Shown piece by piece: positions 61,229 through 64,000 of a DNA stretch of 64,000 nt; position 1 is the stretch's first letter, and each line of letters starts with the position of its first letter. This DNA is from Ianthella basta (taxonomy: Eukaryota; Porifera; Demospongiae; Verongiida; Ianthellidae): positions 2,590,427 through 2,654,426 of the forward strand of contig OZ025882.1 in assembly GCA_964019415.1 (NCBI GenBank). The letters are read 5' to 3'. The notes below the pieces were generated by a model. The model saw nothing but the letters and a program-made list of their open reading frames with translations. It made no database searches and was not told the DNA's origin. The translations under genes and the position numbers were made by a program.

Positions 61229-61990
61229 AAAAACTCGTGGGGCGCCAGGGCGCCCCTGAACCTCGAACTACTTGCTAGCAATTTTCCCATGTACGTTCAG
61301 TAAATCAGATAGTTGGGGGTACAGTATTGTTGTTGGCCTGAAAGATACATCAAGACACACTAGACCGTTGGGTTTGCAAGAGTTTCAAGTCTCCAGAGCA
61401 GCCAGTCATATCCAGTGAAAGCATCTCTACCAAACTGTCAAATGTTTGCCTACTGCTTTTTGATCTATATGACATTCTGAATGAGCAATTGTTACTTTGT
61501 GCCTGGAGGAGGAGTGTGCTGGCTAAAAGGCTACCCTATGATGACTATATGAGCGAATCATGGCTATAATTATGTGTCATGACTCGCTGGTCCTCCATTA
61601 TTGGCCTACGGGTCACTAGACTTCTGTTGTATTTAGGGCTGTACCTCACAGAAAAACAGTTAAGTAAGCTTCCTACCACAATAATATTACTTAAACATGT
61701 TCCAGAAACACTTTGCGTTCTTTGGATACACGGCGAAATCTAAAGAAAGATGGTTTTGAGCCTAGCAAACAGAACGCGTCGAGCGCGCGGCCATTTTACA
61801 ATGCCCGTCAGCGATAATTGGAGCTGTATCTCGCAGAAGAGACGTTCCTTAGGCTTTTTATTAGTATCACTCTATTAACACATGTTTATGACCACATTTC
61901 GTTCGATTCAAACACGGCGAAACGTCATTAGAGAGGATTTAAAGCTTTGTAAAGAACGACGTGAGCGCCGCCATTTGCAAAATGACAGAA
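61229..61990. repeat. Direct repeat of about 0.8 kb, copy 1
   Basis: Begins AAAACTCGTGGGGCGCC and ends near GCGCCGCCATTTGCAAAATGACAGAAAT. It matches copy 2 (62877-63750) over nearly its whole length with scattered substitutions and lacks an insert of about 125 bp present there. No open frame of interest. Confidence 0.8.
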
Positions 61991-62004
61991 ATATAATATA
62001 TTAG

Positions 62005-62118
62005 TTATACCACGGCGCTGAGGTGTATATGGATTTTAGGCGCACGATGCCCGAGGGCGCGAAGCGCCCGAGGGCGAGTGCGTCTAAAATCCATATACAC
62101 CGAAGCGCCGTGGTATAA
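62005..62118. repeat. Near-perfect 114-bp hairpin
   Basis: TTATACCACGGCGCT..GAGGTGTATATGGATTTTAGGCGCAC (with one or two mismatches) pairs with its inverse GTGCGTCTAAAATCCATATACACCGAAGCGCCGTGGTATAA. The loop itself folds as GAGGGCGCGAAGCGCCCGAG. A second hairpin follows at about 62127-62168 (ACCCCGCCT..AGGCGGGGT). Confidence 0.85.
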
Positions 62119-62876
62119 GTGATATATACCCCGCCTAGTGCGTCTAGGCTCTTATTCGAAAGGCGGGGTTCTTCCAGGACGGCAGCTCTGAAGAGCGGCT
62201 GTCACGTTTTGTTGAATTCGCAAGTGCTGTGAAGTTTTTGCCTTTTGTTAAGCCACTGGAGCAACACTCTAAGAAGCCAGTGAAGCGATTGAGGCATCTG
62301 CGACGTTCTCGGCCTTCGAGGATTCTTTGCGCTCACTGCTCGACTTTCTATTCTCCGTGAAACAGTGCATTCCCACTGCTGCAGTAATTTTGAATGCCCT
62401 TGCGTACGAGTTTGCGCACGAGCTTGCTGTTTCTCTTTTGTACACTGTGCGGGTCGCGTACATGATTTATCTAGCTCGGTTACGAAGCGCTTTACGTTGT
62501 TAGTTTGTGTGCATTGATTGCAGCGTGGTGGAGTGATGTAAGAGGCTTTTCAATGATTTGCGGACTCTCCCGAAGCAACGTAAAGTTGAAGCTGACTGCA
62601 AGTTGCTGCATTTGTGTGATTTGACACCTTCTTTGTTATCAATAACAATCCTTGTTATCTTTCACACCTTCCATATTTGGGCTGGGATATAACAGAATTT
62701 AAGCGCCCCTGTGCATATATATGCTTCTTAGCTCCTGTTATATCCCGGCTGGCTTGTTTACGCGATATATTTTCGCGCGGTTGCCATGGCAACGGGGTAT
62801 ATATATATATACACGAACATGAAGCCATACGAAGACCTAAATCTGAAAACAATATAGGGGCGCCTTCGGCGCCCCA
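62119..62876. other. Spacer between the 0.8-kb direct repeats, hairpin-rich
   Basis: No gene seen. Contains an inverted pair GGGATATAACAG (about 62690) / CTGTTATATCCCGGC (about 62735), an exact X-box-like GTTGCCATGGCAAC at 62780-62793 and the hairpin GGGGCGCCTTCGGCGCCCC at about 62858-62876. The block ATGAAGCCATACGAAGACCT to AATATAGGGGCGCC (about 62819-62866) recurs at about 63819-63866. Confidence 0.6.
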
Positions 62877-63750
62877 AAAAACTCGCGGGGCGCCGGGCGC
62901 CCCTGAACTCGAACTACTTGCTAGCAATTTCCCCATGTGTCATGTTCAGTAAATCAGATAGTTGAGGGTACAGCATTGCTGGCCTGAAAGATACATCAAG
63001 AGACACTAGACTGTTGGGTTGCATAATGTTCAAGTCTCCAGAGAAGCCAGTCATCCAGTGAAAACACCCCTATTAAACTGTCAAATGTTTGCTAACTGCT
63101 TTTTGATCTATATGACATTCTGAATGAGAATGCAATATGAGAATAAATTGTATCTATTTAATACTCAGGCCAAAATTAATTATATAGATTGGAAGACAAG
63201 CAAAGCCTACTGGAAGGACTACACATAAGTAGCTAGGTATAAATTAAAATGCAAAGAATGCAATTGTTACTTTGTGCCAGGAGGATCGAGTGTGCTGGCT
63301 AAACAGCTACCCTATGATGACCCTATGAGCTATATATGCCATGTTTCGCTGGTCTGCCATTATAGGCCAACGGGTCATTAGACTTCATTTAGGGCTGTAG
63401 CTCGCAGGAGAACAGTTAGGTAAGCTTCCTACTACAAGACTATTACTTAAACATGTTGTAGAAACACTTTGCGTTCTTTGCCGATCGATACACGGAAAAA
63501 TATAAAGAAAGATGATTTCGAGCCTAGCAAACAGAGAGCATCGAGCGAGCGGCCATTTTACAATGTCCGTCAGTGATAATTGGAGCTATATCTCGCAGAA
63601 GAGACGCTAATTAGGCTTTTTATTAGTATCACTCTAGTAACACCATGACCACATTTCGTTCGATTCAAAGACGGCGAAATGCCATTAGAGACGATTTAAA
63701 GCTTTGTAAAGAACGACATGAGCGCCGCCATTTGCAATGACAGAAATGTA
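62877..63750. repeat. Direct repeat of about 0.8 kb, copy 2
   Basis: Matches copy 1 (61229-61990) from AAAACTCGCGGGGCGCC to GCGCCGCCATTTGCAATGACAGAAAT. It carries an additional block of about 125 bp near 63128-63255. It is followed by the ATGAAGCCATACGAA..GGGGCGCC block at about 63819, suggesting tandem copies of one longer unit. Confidence 0.8.
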
Positions 63751-64000
63751 TAATTTATAATAATTATCAGGGATGGCAGTGGTTGTTTGCATGCTGTAAT
63801 ACAAACATATATACGAACATGAAGCCATACGAATACCTAAAAGTGAAAACAATATAGGGGCGCCCCAAAAAGATGGCTTTGAATGGGGTTTCACTGCTGA
63901 ATGGTCAAATATTAGCCTAGTTTGCTGGACCAGGTGTATGTTATAGCAATAATTGCAAGCCACTTTCCTTGCTTATACATTTAGCTTGCTAGCTAGCTAT
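63751..64000. other. Right end of window, no gene seen
   Basis: Holds the second ATGAAGCCATACGAA..AATATAGGGGCGCC block and an AT-rich GCTAGCTAGCTA end. Nothing else recognised. Confidence 0.4.

Overview
The window is eukaryotic nuclear DNA, almost certainly from an animal. Its genes are split by canonical GT-AG introns, and it encodes a copine pair, a ZNF598-type ubiquitin ligase, a receptor tyrosine kinase with Ig and Frizzled-type ectodomains, and the ciliary BBSome subunit BBS7. Exons are short, introns are mostly 0.1-1 kb and some genes lie very close together (255 bp between the kinase and BBS7). The DNA is full of (CA/TG)n, CGTACGTA and GCATGCAT words, foldback elements and inactive-looking repeats. 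I guess a compact-genome marine invertebrate such as a demosponge, but nothing here proves the phylum.

Layout. 1-4.14 kb: last seven exons of copine A (+). 4.14-9.9 kb: long (AC)n arrays split by a complete-looking LINE (-) with a restriction-like endonuclease. 10.1-16.5 kb: complete copine B (+; 14 exons, 609 aa), a tandem paralogue of copine A. 16.75-17.34 kb: foldback element with 15-bp flanking repeats. 17.6-20.4 kb: ZNF598/Hel2-like gene (+; 3 exons, 568 aa). 20.4-24.1 kb: no gene seen, with a large (GT)n tract. 24.1-31.3 kb: receptor tyrosine kinase (+; 6 exons, 1002 aa). 31.6-47.7 kb: BBS7 (+; 20 exons, 709 aa), whose introns hold microsatellites, MITEs, a hairpin and a fossil Ty3/gypsy fragment. 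49.6-51.7 kb: minus-strand gene for an acidic heptad-repeat protein with a predicted acylated MGCGPSS start. 52-56.2 kb: long inverted repeat, a MITE and a 30-bp minisatellite. 56.5-60.7 kb: minus-strand, six-exon gene for a 294-aa coiled-coil-like protein, with a terminal-inverted-repeat element in an intron. 61.2-63.9 kb: a direct repeat of about 0.8 kb with strong hairpins.

The gene models were assembled by hand from splice sites, phase continuity and remembered family sequences; no alignment or search was run. All exon joins in the five models complete in the window and in the partial copine keep reading phase. The genes do not form one pathway. Copines are calcium/phospholipid-binding membrane adaptors, ZNF598 acts in ribosome quality control, the kinase resembles MuSK/ROR receptors, and BBS7 acts in ciliary trafficking. 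I found no CRISPR array, rRNA or convincing tRNA.
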